Below, piece by piece: positions 33,842-43,751 of a stretch of DNA of 64,000 nt (the first letter of the stretch is position 1; the number at the start of each line of letters is the position of its first letter). The notes under the pieces were generated by a model. It saw only the letters and a program-made list of their open reading frames with translations, was not told the DNA's origin and made no database searches. Both the position numbers and the translations under genes were made by a program. The stretch is from Oceanospirillum beijerinckii DSM 7166. Its GTDB lineage: Bacteria > Pseudomonadota > Gammaproteobacteria > Pseudomonadales > Halomonadaceae. The stretch spans positions 62,001 through 126,000 of the forward strand of contig NZ_AULT01000007.1 of the NCBI RefSeq assembly GCF_000422425.1, in the 5' to 3' direction.

Positions 33842-34630
33842 CTACAGCGCATCACTCTCTTGCGCTGCTTCCTCCTTTGGAGGCTGGGCATTATACTTCT
33901 GACCATTAACATGTTTACTGTCGGGGCCCATCAGATAGAGATAGGTCGGCATAATATCAGCCGGTGTTCTCAAATGAGCTGGATTTTCACCAGGATAGGC
34001 CAACTGACGCATCGCTGTACGGGTCGCACCTGGGTTAATACTGTTAACACGCACGTTTGACAGGTTTTCCTGCTCATCTGCCAGAATCTCTACCAAGCCC
34101 TCTGTGGCAAACTTGGAGATGCTGTAAGCTCCCCAGAATGCACGCCCTTTGCGACCGACACTGGAAGAAGTAAACAGCAGGCTGGCATCCTTGGAGTTTT
34201 GCAGCAATGATAGCATCGCCTGAGTCATCAGCAGTGCAGAGTTAAAATTAACCTGCATCACCTGCTCCCAAACTTGTGGGTTGTAGGCCTCAACTGGTGT
34301 TATAGAGCCCAAAATACCCGCATTGTGCAAAATACCGTCCAAGCGGCCAAACTCTTTTTCCAGAAGTTCTGCCATCTCGCCATAATCTTTGTAGGTCGCG
34401 GTTTCGAAGTTCATTGGAATGATTGCTGGCTGGGCTCCGCCTGCTTCTTCAATCTCATCGTAAACTTCTTCCAGCTTTTTGATGGTTCGACCTACCAGAA
34501 TCACAGTCGCGCCGTGAGCTGCAAATGTTTTGGCTGCAGTACGGCCAATACCATCACCCGCGCCGGTTACCAGAATAATGCGATCTTTTAACAGATCCCC
34601 CGGAGCCTGATAGTCAATTTCGCACAACAT
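33842..34630 (-). CDS. yciK: YciK-like short-chain dehydrogenase/reductase
   Basis: ATG at 34630 with AGGGG 7 bases upstream, 262 aa. Classical SDR: cofactor motif TGAGDGIG, NAG in HNAGILG, and catalytic YSISK with the preceding Ser (LFTSSSVGRKG). It is close to YciK, an NADP-type oxidoreductase of unknown substrate. It lies 56 bases after queC on the same strand. Confidence 0.87.
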   Translation of the reverse strand: MLCEIDYQAPGDLLKDRIILVTGAGDGIGRTAAKTFAAHGATVILVGRTIKKLEEVYDEIEEAGGAQPAIIPMNFETATYKDYGEMAELLEKEFGRLDGILHNAGILGSITPVEAYNPQVWEQVMQVNFNSALLMTQAMLSLLQNSKDASLLFTSSSVGRKGRAFWGAYSISKFATEGLVEILADEQENLSNVRVNSINPGATRTAMRQLAYPGENPAHLRTPADIMPTYLYLMGPDSKHVNGQKYNAQPPKEEAAQESDAL

Positions 34631-34686
34631 GATTATCCCCTTAATTCCCTTCTGCACCTCCTTCAGTGTAGGTGCCCTTATATCTA

Positions 34687-35406
34687 TTAATCAGCTTCTT
34701 TACGACTCAGGTACTCTTTACTGATCTGACTCTGGTAGCGTGTTGGATCAGCCACACCGGCATCTTCAAAGCCTTTGGCACGCAAGCGACAGCTATCGCA
34801 CTTACCGCAGGCACGGCCATCATCATCGGCTTGGTAGCAAGATACTGTCAGACTATAATCAACTCCAACAGCGGTACCCAAATTAATAATTTCAGCCTTA
34901 GTCAGTGACATTAATGGTGTCTTAATACTGAGCTTTTGACCTTCGACACCGGCCTTAGTTGCCAGGTTAGCCATTTTTTCATAGGCATCAATAAACTCTG
35001 GGCGGCAATCAGGATAGCCAGAATAGTCCACAGCATTCACACCGATAAAGATCTCATTAGCACCCAGCACTTCAGCCCAGCCCAGGGCCAAAGATAAAAA
35101 AACAGTATTGCGCGCAGGCACATAAGTTACCGGAATCCCTTCAGTCCCTTCTTCCGGTACATCAATGGAATCATCCGTCAGTGCTGAACCACCAAAATCA
35201 TTCAGACTAAGACGTACCACCTTATGGTCAATGGCACCGTGTGCCTCTGCCACAGCGCGGGCGGCATTCAGCTCAGAGATCTGACGCTGACCATAATCAA
35301 AACTCAGGGCGTAACAGTCATAACCCTGATCGTTAGCTGTAGCCAGAACAGTTGCTGAATCTAAACCACCGGAAACGAGAACAACGGCTTTCTTTTTATC
35401 TGTCAT
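34687..35406 (-). CDS. queC: 7-cyano-7-deazaguanine synthase
   Basis: 239 aa. The PP-loop [14 protein letters not shown] and the zinc cysteines in VSCYQ...CGKCDSC mark QueC, which converts 7-carboxy-7-deazaguanine to preQ0 with ATP and ammonia on the way to queuosine. It lies downstream of queE, as in Pseudomonas. The two are 146 bases apart, more than is usual in a tight operon. Confidence 0.96.
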   Translation of the reverse strand: MTDKKKAVVLVSGGLDSATVLATANDQGYDCYALSFDYGQRQISELNAARAVAEAHGAIDHKVVRLSLNDFGGSALTDDSIDVPEEGTEGIPVTYVPARNTVFLSLALGWAEVLGANEIFIGVNAVDYSGYPDCRPEFIDAYEKMANLATKAGVEGQKLSIKTPLMSLTKAEIINLGTAVGVDYSLTVSCYQADDDGRACGKCDSCRLRAKGFEDAGVADPTRYQSQISKEYLSRKEAD

Positions 35407-35552
35407 CTTTCTATATCGTGTTTTTAATCTGTCATTCCCACCTAAACACGGTATTACTCAGTCACTCTGAAATTTGGTTTAGATGGAATATTTTCTATCG
35501 TGTTCTTCTACTATTTTTCGCTGTTCCTACGCCATCAACAGCTGCTGATGCC

Positions 35553-36203
35553 TTAACGCCCCTGAGCGTCATCCCACAGTATTTTATGCAGCTGTAGCTG
35601 GAAACGAACCTGGAGCTTGTCCCGCAGAATCCATTCCGCCAGCTCTCTGGCATCTAACTGACCATGGATTGGTGAAAACAGAATTTCATCCACTCTATCG
35701 TGCAATGCCAACTCTTCTATCTTCATCCGTGACCATTCATAATCCTGACGATCGCAGATCACAAACTTAACCTGATCATTCGCTTTTAAATATTCAATAT
35801 TTTCCCAGCGATTTTTAGCTAGTTCTCCCGAAGCAGGCGTTTTAATATCCAACACCATACAAGCTCTGGGATCAGCACAGGAAATATCCATTGCGCCACC
35901 AGTTTCGACCGATACCTCATACCCTTCATCACATAAGCGCGTTAAAAGCTCAAAGCAACGCTTTTGTGCTAAAGGCTCGCCTCCTGTGACTGTAACGTGT
36001 TTGGCACCATAACCAGCCGTTTGAGCCATAATATCGTCAATTTTAACCGTCTCGCCACCGTAAAAAGAATAACTGGTGTCACAATAGACACAGCGCATAG
36101 GGCAACCGGTTAAACGGATAAATACAGTCGGCAAACCCACTGTGCGGGTCTCGCCCTGCAAAGAGCAGAAAATTTCAGTAATACGAAGGGTAGATTCTGA
36201 CAT
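35553..36203 (-). CDS. queE: 7-carboxy-7-deazaguanine synthase
   Basis: 216 aa from the ATG at 36203; an upstream in-frame start adds 11 unrelated residues. It is a radical-SAM enzyme with the family CxxxCxxC (CPMRCVYC) and the glycine-rich TGGEP for SAM binding. It makes CDG from CPH4 in queuosine synthesis. Its leader region contains a large imperfect stem-loop. Confidence 0.95.
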   Translation of the reverse strand: MSESTLRITEIFCSLQGETRTVGLPTVFIRLTGCPMRCVYCDTSYSFYGGETVKIDDIMAQTAGYGAKHVTVTGGEPLAQKRCFELLTRLCDEGYEVSVETGGAMDISCADPRACMVLDIKTPASGELAKNRWENIEYLKANDQVKFVICDRQDYEWSRMKIEELALHDRVDEILFSPIHGQLDARELAEWILRDKLQVRFQLQLHKILWDDAQGR

Positions 36204-36261
36204 TACGACACATCTGTAGAAAAACAAACGGCGCATTGTAACGGAAAGCGTCGTTTATCCC

Positions 36262-36341
36262 TAGCCTGAAATCATATTTAGAGTAAATTGATTCGGTCAA
36301 CGGCTAGCCCAAGTATGTAAAACATACTGCTGTTCAGGCTA
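36262..36341 (-). other. Long stem-loop in queE leader
   Basis: TAGCCTGAA (36262–36270) can pair with TTCAGGCTA (36333–36341), enclosing a second hairpin AGTATGT/ACATACT at 36312–36328. It lies between the cpoB terminator and queE, where a leader RNA would be. It does not match preQ1 riboswitch classes that I can recall. Confidence 0.4.
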
Positions 36342-36344
36342 TGG

Positions 36345-36371
36345 CTAAAACGCGCTAAATATTAGCGCGTT
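36345..36371 (-). terminator. Terminator of the tol-pal-cpoB operon
   Basis: Perfect AACGCGCTAA / TTAGCGCGTT stem with a 3-base loop. On the minus strand it is followed by TTTTAG. Confidence 0.85.
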
Positions 36372-36394
36372 ATAAATCCAAAGAGGGTGACAGT

Positions 36395-37195
36395 CTATTG
36401 TGTCAGCTTTTCAAGAAAGCGGTCTGCCAGCTTTGCTGCAGTGCTGTTTGGATACTTCTGTTTTACCAGCTGCATCTGCTGCTTAGCTTTATCCTGATTA
36501 CCATTACGGGAATAGATCTGGCCCAGTTTGTAGCTCGCATCTGCGGTTTTACGGCTTTGCGGATATTGCTCAACCACCACAGTAAACACCCTCTCAGCTT
36601 CCTGAAAGTTGTTTTTTACCATGTGTAGCTCACCCAGCCAATAAAATGCATTCGGCAGCAAAGAGGAGTCAGGGTAATTCTTGATAAATGTCTGATACGC
36701 GGCTATTGCTTGATCATATTTCTTCGCTTTAATCAGCGCATAAGCATCTTGATAGGCATCTTTGGCTGAGCCGGAAACGCTCGGCACGGGGGCAGCTGAC
36801 CCAGTAGAACTACCTGTAGAAGAAGTGCTGGTAACAGGGGCAGCAACACTTTTGACCATGCCACCTTTTTTAAGATTGGCAATATCGCTATTCAAATCGC
36901 TGATACGACGATCAACATCAATATAACGATCACGCCCATCTTGTTGCAATGTGTTGATCAACTGAGATTGGCTCTCAACCTGCCCTCTTAACATCTGAAC
37001 TTCTTGACGCAATTGCTGCAACTGAAAAAGCAACTCGGTTGTACCTGAGGGCTCTTCTGTCTGTACAGCGGAAGAGCCCAGTGTGTTAGCCCCCAGAGGA
37101 GCCACACTTTGGTCAGCGAGGTCCGTTGCTAAAATAGGCGCAGATGCTGCCATCAAAGGCAGCATCCAGGCCATCAGACGGAGTGGGATACGCAT
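36395..37195 (-). CDS. cpoB: Cell division coordinator CpoB (YbgF)
   Basis: 266 aa. Signal peptide ending near APILA, an N-terminal coiled coil (LLFQLQQLRQEVQMLRGQVESQ), a Ser/Thr/Gly-rich linker and C-terminal TPR repeats (AYQTFIKNYPDSSLLPNAFYWLGE and AERVFTVVVEQYPQSRKTADASYKLGQ). It is periplasmic and ties Tol-Pal to peptidoglycan synthesis at septation. It is the last gene of the tol operon, 17 bases from pal. Confidence 0.93.
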   Translation of the reverse strand: MRIPLRLMAWMLPLMAASAPILATDLADQSVAPLGANTLGSSAVQTEEPSGTTELLFQLQQLRQEVQMLRGQVESQSQLINTLQQDGRDRYIDVDRRISDLNSDIANLKKGGMVKSVAAPVTSTSSTGSSTGSAAPVPSVSGSAKDAYQDAYALIKAKKYDQAIAAYQTFIKNYPDSSLLPNAFYWLGELHMVKNNFQEAERVFTVVVEQYPQSRKTADASYKLGQIYSRNGNQDKAKQQMQLVKQKYPNSTAAKLADRFLEKLTQ

Positions 37196-37212
37196 CCTGC
37201 CTCCAGTCTGTT

Positions 37213-37776
37213 TTAGTATTTAACTTCTACGCGACGGTTTTTAGCCCATACAGCTTTGCTATGACCCATAACTGCTGGACGCTCTTCACCGTAGCTCATT
37301 ACTTCAATACGGCTTGCACTAATGCCTTTCAGCTGCAGGTAGCTCTTAACTGAATTACCACGACGCTCACCCAGAGCCTGGTTATATTCACGAGTACCAC
37401 GCTCGTCCGCATGGCCTTCCAGAACGATAGAAACAGAAGGATTAGCCATCAGGTATTCAGCGTGCATATCCAGAATTTCACGGGAATCTGAACGAATATC
37501 AGACTGATCAAAGTCGAAGTAAATAGTGTTCACTTCAGGCATAGCCGCTGCAGCATCACGTGCTTCCTGAGCGGCACGCTCAGCAGCTAACTGCTCACTG
37601 CTTACGGCGCTATCACCGGCTGCACCACTGCTAGACGCACCATCGTTGGTCAGAACAGGCTGAACATCACCGTTAGATGAATCTTGGTCCATAGTTGCAG
37701 CGTTACCACCACAACCGGCCAGAACTGCCAGTGTCGCACCAAAGAATAGAGTCTTGCTGTATTTTTTTAATTCCAT
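37213..37776 (-). CDS. pal: Peptidoglycan-associated lipoprotein
   Basis: 187 aa. Lipobox LAGC near residue 20, an acidic, Ala-rich linker and a C-terminal OmpA-like peptidoglycan-binding domain (IYFDFDQSDIR, EGHADERGTREYN, ASRIEVMSYGEERPA). It anchors the outer membrane to peptidoglycan and binds TolB. Confidence 0.96.
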   Translation of the reverse strand: MELKKYSKTLFFGATLAVLAGCGGNAATMDQDSSNGDVQPVLTNDGASSSGAAGDSAVSSEQLAAERAAQEARDAAAAMPEVNTIYFDFDQSDIRSDSREILDMHAEYLMANPSVSIVLEGHADERGTREYNQALGERRGNSVKSYLQLKGISASRIEVMSYGEERPAVMGHSKAVWAKNRRVEVKY

Positions 37777-37815
37777 ATCAGGCTCCTGAAGCTTTCGGGA
37801 CTCATTAAATAGTTA

Positions 37816-39120
37816 TTAGTTTAAAAATGGTGACCATGCCGGTTCACGTACATCACCTAGTTGCGAAGGCAAGCGGTAGCGAATATTACCATCTATGGAA
37901 ACTGCGCCGAGATACCCTCTCTGACCTTCTTGTGTTGCATAAATTAACATACTTCCATTAGGAGAAACACTAGGAGACTCATCTAAAGGTGTTTGAGTGA
38001 GTACTCTCAGGCGATTTTCGCTAAGTTCTTGTGCTGCAATGTGAAAAATACCATCTTTCTGATGAACAAAATAGATTTCAGTACCATCAGGGGAGTATCT
38101 GGCACGCGCATTATAACCACCTTCGAAAGTGAGTCGGGTCGTTTCACCTGACGCTAAATCCATCTGATAAATTTGCGGGCCACCGCTTCGGCTTGAGGTA
38201 AAAATCAGCTTCTTACCATCTGGTGACCACTCCGCCTCAGTATCAATACCGTAGTGACGGGTCAAACGACGAACCTTATAGGTTTTCAGATCGATCTCGT
38301 ATAGCTCGGGATTACCATCCTTCGACAATGTCACCGCTAGTTTACTGCCATCCGGTGACCAGGTCGGAGCCCCATTCAGCCCCTTAAATGCTGTCAACTG
38401 ACGACGCTTACCACTGAACACGTTCTGCAGATAGATCCCTGGACGACCTGTTTCAAAGGATACATAAGCCAGGTATTGAGCATCCGGGGACCAGGATGGA
38501 GACAGCAGAGGCTCATAAGACTGCAGAATGATTTGCTCACGACGACCATCGGCGTCAGCCACTTTCAATTCATACTTTGTCCGGGTATTGCTTTCACGTT
38601 TTGCAGTGATATAAGCAATTTTAGTTGAGAACGCCCCTCTTAGCCCGGTTAACTCTTCAAAAACTTTATCGCTGATGTAGTGTGCTCTGGAGCGTAACTC
38701 GTTCTGTGACCCTGAAATCACTTCACCCAATACCCGCTTCTGACGTACGACATCATATAGCTCGTAACGGATCGATAACTTGCCCGCATCACCTTTTGGC
38801 GTAATCTGGCCAATCAGCAGATACTCCTGCTTCAACAGAGACCAATCACGAAAGAAAATCTCCTTCGGTTCACTGGGCAAGCTCAACATCTCTGTTCGTG
38901 GCAGAGGTTTGATCAAGCCACTGCGCTCAAGGTCATCAGATACGATCTGAGCGATATCTTCACTTAAAGCTGAATTCCCCTTCCAGGCAAAAGGCACTAT
39001 CGCTACTGGTGTTGCCTTGTCATTGCCCTGGGTAATTTCAATGGTCAGATCTGCTACAGCCTGCTGCGCAACCACCAGCAACCCGCAGACAAATACTGTC
39101 ATCCATTTTTTTACACTCAT
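37816..39120 (-). CDS. tolB: Tol-Pal system protein TolB
   Basis: 434 aa. Signal peptide ending QQAVA, an N-terminal alpha/beta domain, and a six-bladed propeller of WD40-like PD40 repeats ([64 protein letters not shown]). A periplasmic link between TolA and Pal. The start lies 3 bases after tolA. Confidence 0.96.
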   Translation of the reverse strand: MSVKKWMTVFVCGLLVVAQQAVADLTIEITQGNDKATPVAIVPFAWKGNSALSEDIAQIVSDDLERSGLIKPLPRTEMLSLPSEPKEIFFRDWSLLKQEYLLIGQITPKGDAGKLSIRYELYDVVRQKRVLGEVISGSQNELRSRAHYISDKVFEELTGLRGAFSTKIAYITAKRESNTRTKYELKVADADGRREQIILQSYEPLLSPSWSPDAQYLAYVSFETGRPGIYLQNVFSGKRRQLTAFKGLNGAPTWSPDGSKLAVTLSKDGNPELYEIDLKTYKVRRLTRHYGIDTEAEWSPDGKKLIFTSSRSGGPQIYQMDLASGETTRLTFEGGYNARARYSPDGTEIYFVHQKDGIFHIAAQELSENRLRVLTQTPLDESPSVSPNGSMLIYATQEGQRGYLGAVSIDGNIRYRLPSQLGDVREPAWSPFLN

Positions 39121-39123
39121 GCT

Positions 39124-40215
39124 CTAAATATCCTCGGGTTTAAACACCATGTTAAATTCTTTGAACGCATCACGCTGATGAGGCTTCAGATCAGTCAACT
39201 CTCTGAAAGGTCCTGCCTTATGCACCGCCTGTTGAGCAGAGCGATCAAAGGCCGCATTACCACTAGACTGGACGATTTTAACGTCTCTTACTTCTCCTGT
39301 AGGTAACAGGGAAATTCTTAACAACGCCTGCATACCCGAACGGGTTGTTGGCGGACGGGACCAGTTTTGCTCGACGTAAGCCTTAATCAAAGCCTGCATA
39401 CCGCTGAGCTTCTCCTGATCTTCCAGCTGCTGTAGGAAAGCTTCTTCCTGGGCTAAAGCATCTTCAAACGCCGCTTTCTCTGCCGCTAATTCAGCTTGGC
39501 GTTGGCGCTCAGCTTCTGCCTTGGCCGCTTTTTCCGCTGCCAGCTTAGCTTCCCGTTTGCGCTGCTCCTCTTCCTGACGTTTTTTCTCCGCTAACTCTTT
39601 AGCGGCTTTTTCTTTTGCCGCTTTCTCACGGACGGCCTGTTCTTGCTCAGCTTTTTCCCTGGCGGCTTTTTCTTTTGCCGCTTTTTCACGGGCAGCCTGT
39701 TCTTTAGCCGCCTGCTCTTTCTTCTTCGCTTCTTCCGCTTTGAGTAACGCCTGCTTCTTCAGCTCAGCTTCGCGCTTAGCCTTGGCCTCTGCCGCTTCCT
39801 GCTGTTTACGGGCTTCTTCTTTCTTACGGGCAGCTTCACGTTGACGCTCTTGCTCACGCTGCTTGGCCTCTTCACGCTTACGGGCCTCTTCTTTCTTACG
39901 CGCCTCTTCCTGGCGCTGGCGAATTAATGCCTGCTGACGAGCTTCTTCTTTCTTTGCTTCAGCACGTTTACGTGCTTCTTCCGCAGCCCTTTTCTTTGCC
40001 AGCTCCTCTTGTTGCTGCTTTCTCAGCGCAGCAATGGGGTCGTGATTGACAGCTTGTGCTGTAATCACTTCACCGGGTTTGATCAAAGCCACACGTTTTT
40101 GTGATATTTCGCTTGATTGCTGCCAACCCCACAATAGCAACACCGCCAAGGCAGCATGGCAAACTAGGGCTACGACAAATGGCAGAAAAAGCCCTCTTCC
40201 ACGAGTTGATGACAT
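39124..40215 (-). CDS. tolA: Tol-Pal system protein TolA
   Basis: 363 aa. One N-terminal membrane helix (FLPFVVALVCHAALAVLLLWG), a ~200-residue Lys/Glu/Ala-rich helical stalk with repeats such as EKAAKEKAAREKAE, and a globular C-terminal domain (GMQALLRISLLPTGEVRDVKIVQSSG). It spans the periplasm and transmits proton-motive force from TolQR to Pal. Confidence 0.96.
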   Translation of the reverse strand: MSSTRGRGLFLPFVVALVCHAALAVLLLWGWQQSSEISQKRVALIKPGEVITAQAVNHDPIAALRKQQQEELAKKRAAEEARKRAEAKKEEARQQALIRQRQEEARKKEEARKREEAKQREQERQREAARKKEEARKQQEAAEAKAKREAELKKQALLKAEEAKKKEQAAKEQAAREKAAKEKAAREKAEQEQAVREKAAKEKAAKELAEKKRQEEEQRKREAKLAAEKAAKAEAERQRQAELAAEKAAFEDALAQEEAFLQQLEDQEKLSGMQALIKAYVEQNWSRPPTTRSGMQALLRISLLPTGEVRDVKIVQSSGNAAFDRSAQQAVHKAGPFRELTDLKPHQRDAFKEFNMVFKPEDI

Positions 40216-40223
40216 AACCGTTC

Positions 40224-40658
40224 TTATTCCTCAGGAGGCTGGGACAGTAGGCCAATATTACGAGCACCGGCCTGCTGTAGAACGCCCATCAACTCAACCA
40301 CAGCACCATAATTCACATTTCTATCACCACGAACCAAAACCTGTACCTGGGGATTTTGTCCGGTTATCTTGGCCACCTGAGCTTCAAGCTCAGCTACAGC
40401 TATCGGCTGCTCTTTATCCGGCCCTAACTCCAGAAAGTATTCACCGGTTTTTTTCACCGAAACAATTAAAGGGAGATCATCTTCCTTAACTTCAATCGGT
40501 GCAGAAACCACTTCTGGAAGCTCAACCTTAACTCCTTGCGTCAAGATAGGTGCAGTTACCATAAAGATAATCAGCAATACCAACATTACGTCGATATAGG
40601 GTACTACATTGATTTCAGCCACCAGGTTTTTGGGTTTTCGGTAACGGTATCCAGACAT
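40224..40658 (-). CDS. tolR: Tol-Pal system protein TolR
   Basis: 144 aa. A single N-terminal membrane helix with the conserved aspartate in VPYIDVMLVLLIIFMV (motor proton path), then a periplasmic domain typical of the ExbD/TolR family. It starts 3 bases after tolQ. Confidence 0.96.
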   Translation of the reverse strand: MSGYRYRKPKNLVAEINVVPYIDVMLVLLIIFMVTAPILTQGVKVELPEVVSAPIEVKEDDLPLIVSVKKTGEYFLELGPDKEQPIAVAELEAQVAKITGQNPQVQVLVRGDRNVNYGAVVELMGVLQQAGARNIGLLSQPPEE

Positions 40659-40661
40659 AGA

Positions 40662-41345
40662 TCAGCTCACTTCCTTGCTGTGAACACTGCGGTGCAGAAT
40701 ACTTGAGAACTCGTCCGCAAAGGTCTCATAACGCACCATCAGAAGCTCTGTTCTTGAGGAGTAACGGTTATAAGCAATAACGGCAGGAATTGCAGCAAAC
40801 AGCCCCATGGCCGTGGCAATCAATGCCTCTGAAATCGACGGAGCAACGACTGCAAGAGTCGCCTGCTGAACCTGAGCCAAGTCACGAAAGGAGTTCATAA
40901 TGCCCCATACCGTACCAAATAGACCGATATAAGGACTGGTTGAACCGATGGTTGCCAACAATGGTAGGTTTTCAGTCAGGCGTTCTTCCTCACGAGCCAA
41001 GGCTACACGCATAGCCCGTTGAACACCTTCCATAACGGCATCAGATTCAATACTGCCTCTCTGACGTAAACGGGAAAACTCCTTAAAGCCTGCTCGGAAG
41101 ATATTCTCAGCACCTTCGCCACTACCTTCAGTGGATAGTTCCTGATACAAGTGACTCAGATCCATACCTGACCAGAAACGATCTTCAAAGCTTTCCAGGT
41201 TTCTGCGAGCCTGACCTACCACGGCAGCTCTCTGCATAATGAACATCCAGGATATAATTGAAGCCAGTACCAAAGATGCCATTACCAACTGCACAACCAG
41301 ACTGGCATGTACAATCAGTCCTAGCAGTGAGAGTTTATCGTCCAC
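40662..41345 (-). CDS. tolQ: Tol-Pal system protein TolQ
   Basis: 227 aa with three membrane helices of the MotA/TolQ/ExbB family. The conserved loop and third helix (LATIGSTSPYIGLFGTVWGIM and AMGLFAAIPAVIAYNRY) form the proton channel with TolR. It is the first gene of the tolQRAB-pal-cpoB block. A promoter and a strong Fur-like box lie upstream. Confidence 0.96.
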   Translation of the reverse strand: MDDKLSLLGLIVHASLVVQLVMASLVLASIISWMFIMQRAAVVGQARRNLESFEDRFWSGMDLSHLYQELSTEGSGEGAENIFRAGFKEFSRLRQRGSIESDAVMEGVQRAMRVALAREEERLTENLPLLATIGSTSPYIGLFGTVWGIMNSFRDLAQVQQATLAVVAPSISEALIATAMGLFAAIPAVIAYNRYSSRTELLMVRYETFADEFSSILHRSVHSKEVS

Positions 41346-41385
41346 AGGAGCCCCTTAAATTTCCATCAAAATAGCCAAAGCTATT

Positions 41386-41415
41386 GTTATATATAAAATT
41401 TTTACCAAGTTGCAA
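41386..41415 (-). promoter_or_regulatory. Candidate tolQ promoter
   Basis: On the minus strand: -35 TTGCAA (41410–41415) and an A/T-rich -10 (TATATA or TATAAC) 16–18 bases downstream, about 45 bases before the tolQ start. Confidence 0.5.
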
Positions 41416-41431
41416 GTACTAAGCACCTAAA

Positions 41432-41446
41432 TGATAAAAATTATCA
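41432..41446. promoter_or_regulatory. Fur box upstream of tolQ
   Basis: TGATAAAAATTATCA matches the 7-1-7 Fur consensus TGATAAT-n-ATTATCA at 13 of 14 positions, the best Fur-like site in the window. It lies about 90 bases before tolQ and 16 bases upstream of the -35 candidate. Iron-responsive tolQRA expression is reported in Pseudomonas aeruginosa, so this is biologically plausible. Confidence 0.6.
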
Positions 41447-41457
41447 AATTCTCTTGT

Positions 41458-41520
41458 CTCAGGCCGGAGAAAAAGAAATATTCTCTACTTAGGTGGATAA
41501 GACCTCAGGCTGAGAAAAAG
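41458..41520. repeat. 46-bp spaced direct repeat between ybgC and tolQ
   Basis: CTCAGGCCGGAGAAAAAG (41458–41475) and CTCAGGCTGAGAAAAAG (41504–41520) are near-identical direct copies. Their role is unknown. Confidence 0.6.
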
Positions 41521-41549
41521 TTTCCCCTCGCTTTCTTTGTTTCAAGCAG

Positions 41550-41963
41550 TCAGGCGAGTTGAGACAGCTTTTCTCTTAATTGTACCGGAATAGCCACTGG
41601 TTTCATCTCATCAGCGCTGACACAAGCCACTTTCACTTCAGCCGTGCCTAACACCTGATCAGCGCAAATGATCTGTTGCTGGAACACAATATAACTTCGT
41701 GCCATTTTGTCCAGTCTCAGCTGTACAATTAATTCATCGTCCAATTTGGCCGGGCGACGATAATTGACATTGATATTACCGACAACAAAGACCGTATTGG
41801 ACTCAGTGCGCATCTCTTCCTGTGAAAAGCCGATGGATCGGACCGCTTCAGTGCGGGCACGCTCATAGAATTTCAGGTAGTTAGCGTAATACACCACGCC
41901 ACCGGCATCGGTATCTTCGTAATAGACACGCACCGGCCACTCAAACGTATATTCTTCAGACAT
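41550..41963 (-). CDS. ybgC: Tol-Pal-associated acyl-CoA thioesterase
   Basis: 137 aa hotdog-fold thioesterase with the catalytic-type motif YYEDTDAGGVVYYANYLKFYERARTE. YbgC acts on acyl-CoA near the inner membrane and is nearly always next to tolQ. A gap of 204 bases with its own promoter signals separates it from tolQ here. Confidence 0.95.
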   Translation of the reverse strand: MSEEYTFEWPVRVYYEDTDAGGVVYYANYLKFYERARTEAVRSIGFSQEEMRTESNTVFVVGNINVNYRRPAKLDDELIVQLRLDKMARSYIVFQQQIICADQVLGTAEVKVACVSADEMKPVAIPVQLREKLSQLA

Positions 41964-42081
41964 TACTTTTAATCCGACACTGCCGTTTTAACTGTTTATA
42001 TTTTGTCGTCTTTGATTTTTTCAATGCATATACTCTCAGCACATACTCTATCTACTCTTGTGCGCGTAATACTTAACAAAC

Positions 42082-43089
42082 CTACATCTCAGGCATGGTC
42101 ATGCCGAAGTGCAGGTAAGCCTGCTCGGTCACTACACGGCCTCTTGGTGTACGCATAATAAAGCCCTGCTGAATCAGATAAGGTTCCAACACATCTTCAA
42201 TAGTATCGCGCTCTTCACCAATCGCTGCCGACAGGTTATCAACCCCCACCGGGCCACCGCCAAATTTTTCGATCATCGCCAGCAGTAAACGTCTGTCGTT
42301 ATGGTCAAAACCGTGGGCGTCCACATTAAGCATATTCAGTGCCTGATCAGCCACATCACCACAAACAACACCATCTGCCTTCACTTGTGCATAATCGCGC
42401 ACACGACGCAACAGTCTATTAGCAATACGGGGAGTACCACGGGAACGCTTAGCGATTTCCAACGCACCTTCGGGCTCGATATCAACACCAAGCAAACGCG
42501 CTGAACGGGAGGTAATAAAACTCAGATCATCAACACTGTAAAACTCGAGCCGTTGGACTATACCAAAACGATCCCGTAAAGGGGAGGTCAGCAGACCGGC
42601 ACGTGTTGTCGCACCCACCAAAGTAAAAGGCGGCAGATCAATCTTGATGGAGCGCGCAGCCGGACCTTCGCCGATCATAATATCCAGCTGATAATCTTCC
42701 ATAGCCGGATAGAGCACCTCTTCCACCGCAGCGCTCATACGATGAATCTCATCAATAAAGAGCACATCGCCCTCTTCCAGATTGGTCAGCAGAGCCGCCA
42801 CATCACCGGCTTTTTCCAGCACAGGCCCCGACGTACTTTTAATCGCCACGCCCATCTCACTGGCTATAATATTGGCCAGAGTGGTTTTACCCAAACCCGG
42901 CGGACCAAAGACCAGGGTATGATCAAGGGCATCGCCACGATTACGGGCTGCAGAGATAAAGATCTCCATCTGCTTACGCACTTCCGGCTGCCCGACGTAA
43001 TCCGTCAGATACTCGGGGCGCATGGCTCTGTCGTGGCTCTCTTCCCGCGTTTTTGTTTGTGCGGATACCAAACGATCGGCTTCTATCAT
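42082..43089 (-). CDS. ruvB: Holliday junction branch migration ATPase RuvB
   Basis: 335 aa AAA+ helicase. Walker [11 protein letters not shown], Walker B DEIHR, sensor 1 GATTRAGLL, arginine finger region PLRDRFGI, and a C-terminal winged helix ([13 protein letters not shown]). It drives branch migration with RuvA. It follows ruvA by 41 bases. Confidence 0.97.
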   Translation of the reverse strand: MIEADRLVSAQTKTREESHDRAMRPEYLTDYVGQPEVRKQMEIFISAARNRGDALDHTLVFGPPGLGKTTLANIIASEMGVAIKSTSGPVLEKAGDVAALLTNLEEGDVLFIDEIHRMSAAVEEVLYPAMEDYQLDIMIGEGPAARSIKIDLPPFTLVGATTRAGLLTSPLRDRFGIVQRLEFYSVDDLSFITSRSARLLGVDIEPEGALEIAKRSRGTPRIANRLLRRVRDYAQVKADGVVCGDVADQALNMLNVDAHGFDHNDRRLLLAMIEKFGGGPVGVDNLSAAIGEERDTIEDVLEPYLIQQGFIMRTPRGRVVTEQAYLHFGMTMPEM

Positions 43090-43130
43090 TGCATAGCTCT
43101 ATCAGTTAGCTTTTCACTTAATACTGTATA

Positions 43131-43751
43131 TTAAACCATGCCTTTCAATGCATGACGAATCAGATCTTCCGTGCTCATACCCGATTCATAAACAGCATTG
43201 ATCGCTTTACTGGCCTGAGCCGGTTTATAACCCAGTGCAATCAGCGCCTGCTCCGCTTCTTCCAGGCTGTTATCGGTTTGATTAGCCGCTGGCATAGGCG
43301 CATCAGAATCACTCATCACCAGTGAAAAATCTTCCGGTGCGTTATTCCAATCTTTCAGTCGATCCTTCATCTCAACCAACAGACGCTCTGCAGTTTTCTT
43401 ACCGACACCCGGCAGCTTAACCAATGCATTGGTATCGCCATCATGCACACAGCGCACAAACTGAGTCGCCTCAATACCTGATAGTATGGTCAATGCCAGC
43501 TTAGGCCCTACACCATTCACCTTGATCAGATCACGAAACAGGCGACGCTCATTACGATCCGCAAAACCATACAACAACTGAGCATCTTCACGCACCACAA
43601 AATGGGTAAACAGCATCACTTCTTCACCCAGATGAGGCAGCTTGTAAAAGGTGGTCATTGGCGCTTCTACTTCATAACCGACCCCGTTCACATCCACCAC
43701 CAGCTGAGGCGGCATTTTTTCGATTACGACACCACGCAGTCGACCGATCAT
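43131..43751 (-). CDS. ruvA: Holliday junction DNA-binding protein RuvA
   Basis: 206 aa. N-terminal OB-fold ([12 protein letters not shown]), two helix-hairpin-helix motifs ([15 protein letters not shown] and [20 protein letters not shown]) and a C-terminal domain III that contacts RuvB ([20 protein letters not shown]). It forms tetramers on junction DNA. Confidence 0.97.
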   Translation of the reverse strand: MIGRLRGVVIEKMPPQLVVDVNGVGYEVEAPMTTFYKLPHLGEEVMLFTHFVVREDAQLLYGFADRNERRLFRDLIKVNGVGPKLALTILSGIEATQFVRCVHDGDTNALVKLPGVGKKTAERLLVEMKDRLKDWNNAPEDFSLVMSDSDAPMPAANQTDNSLEEAEQALIALGYKPAQASKAINAVYESGMSTEDLIRHALKGMV

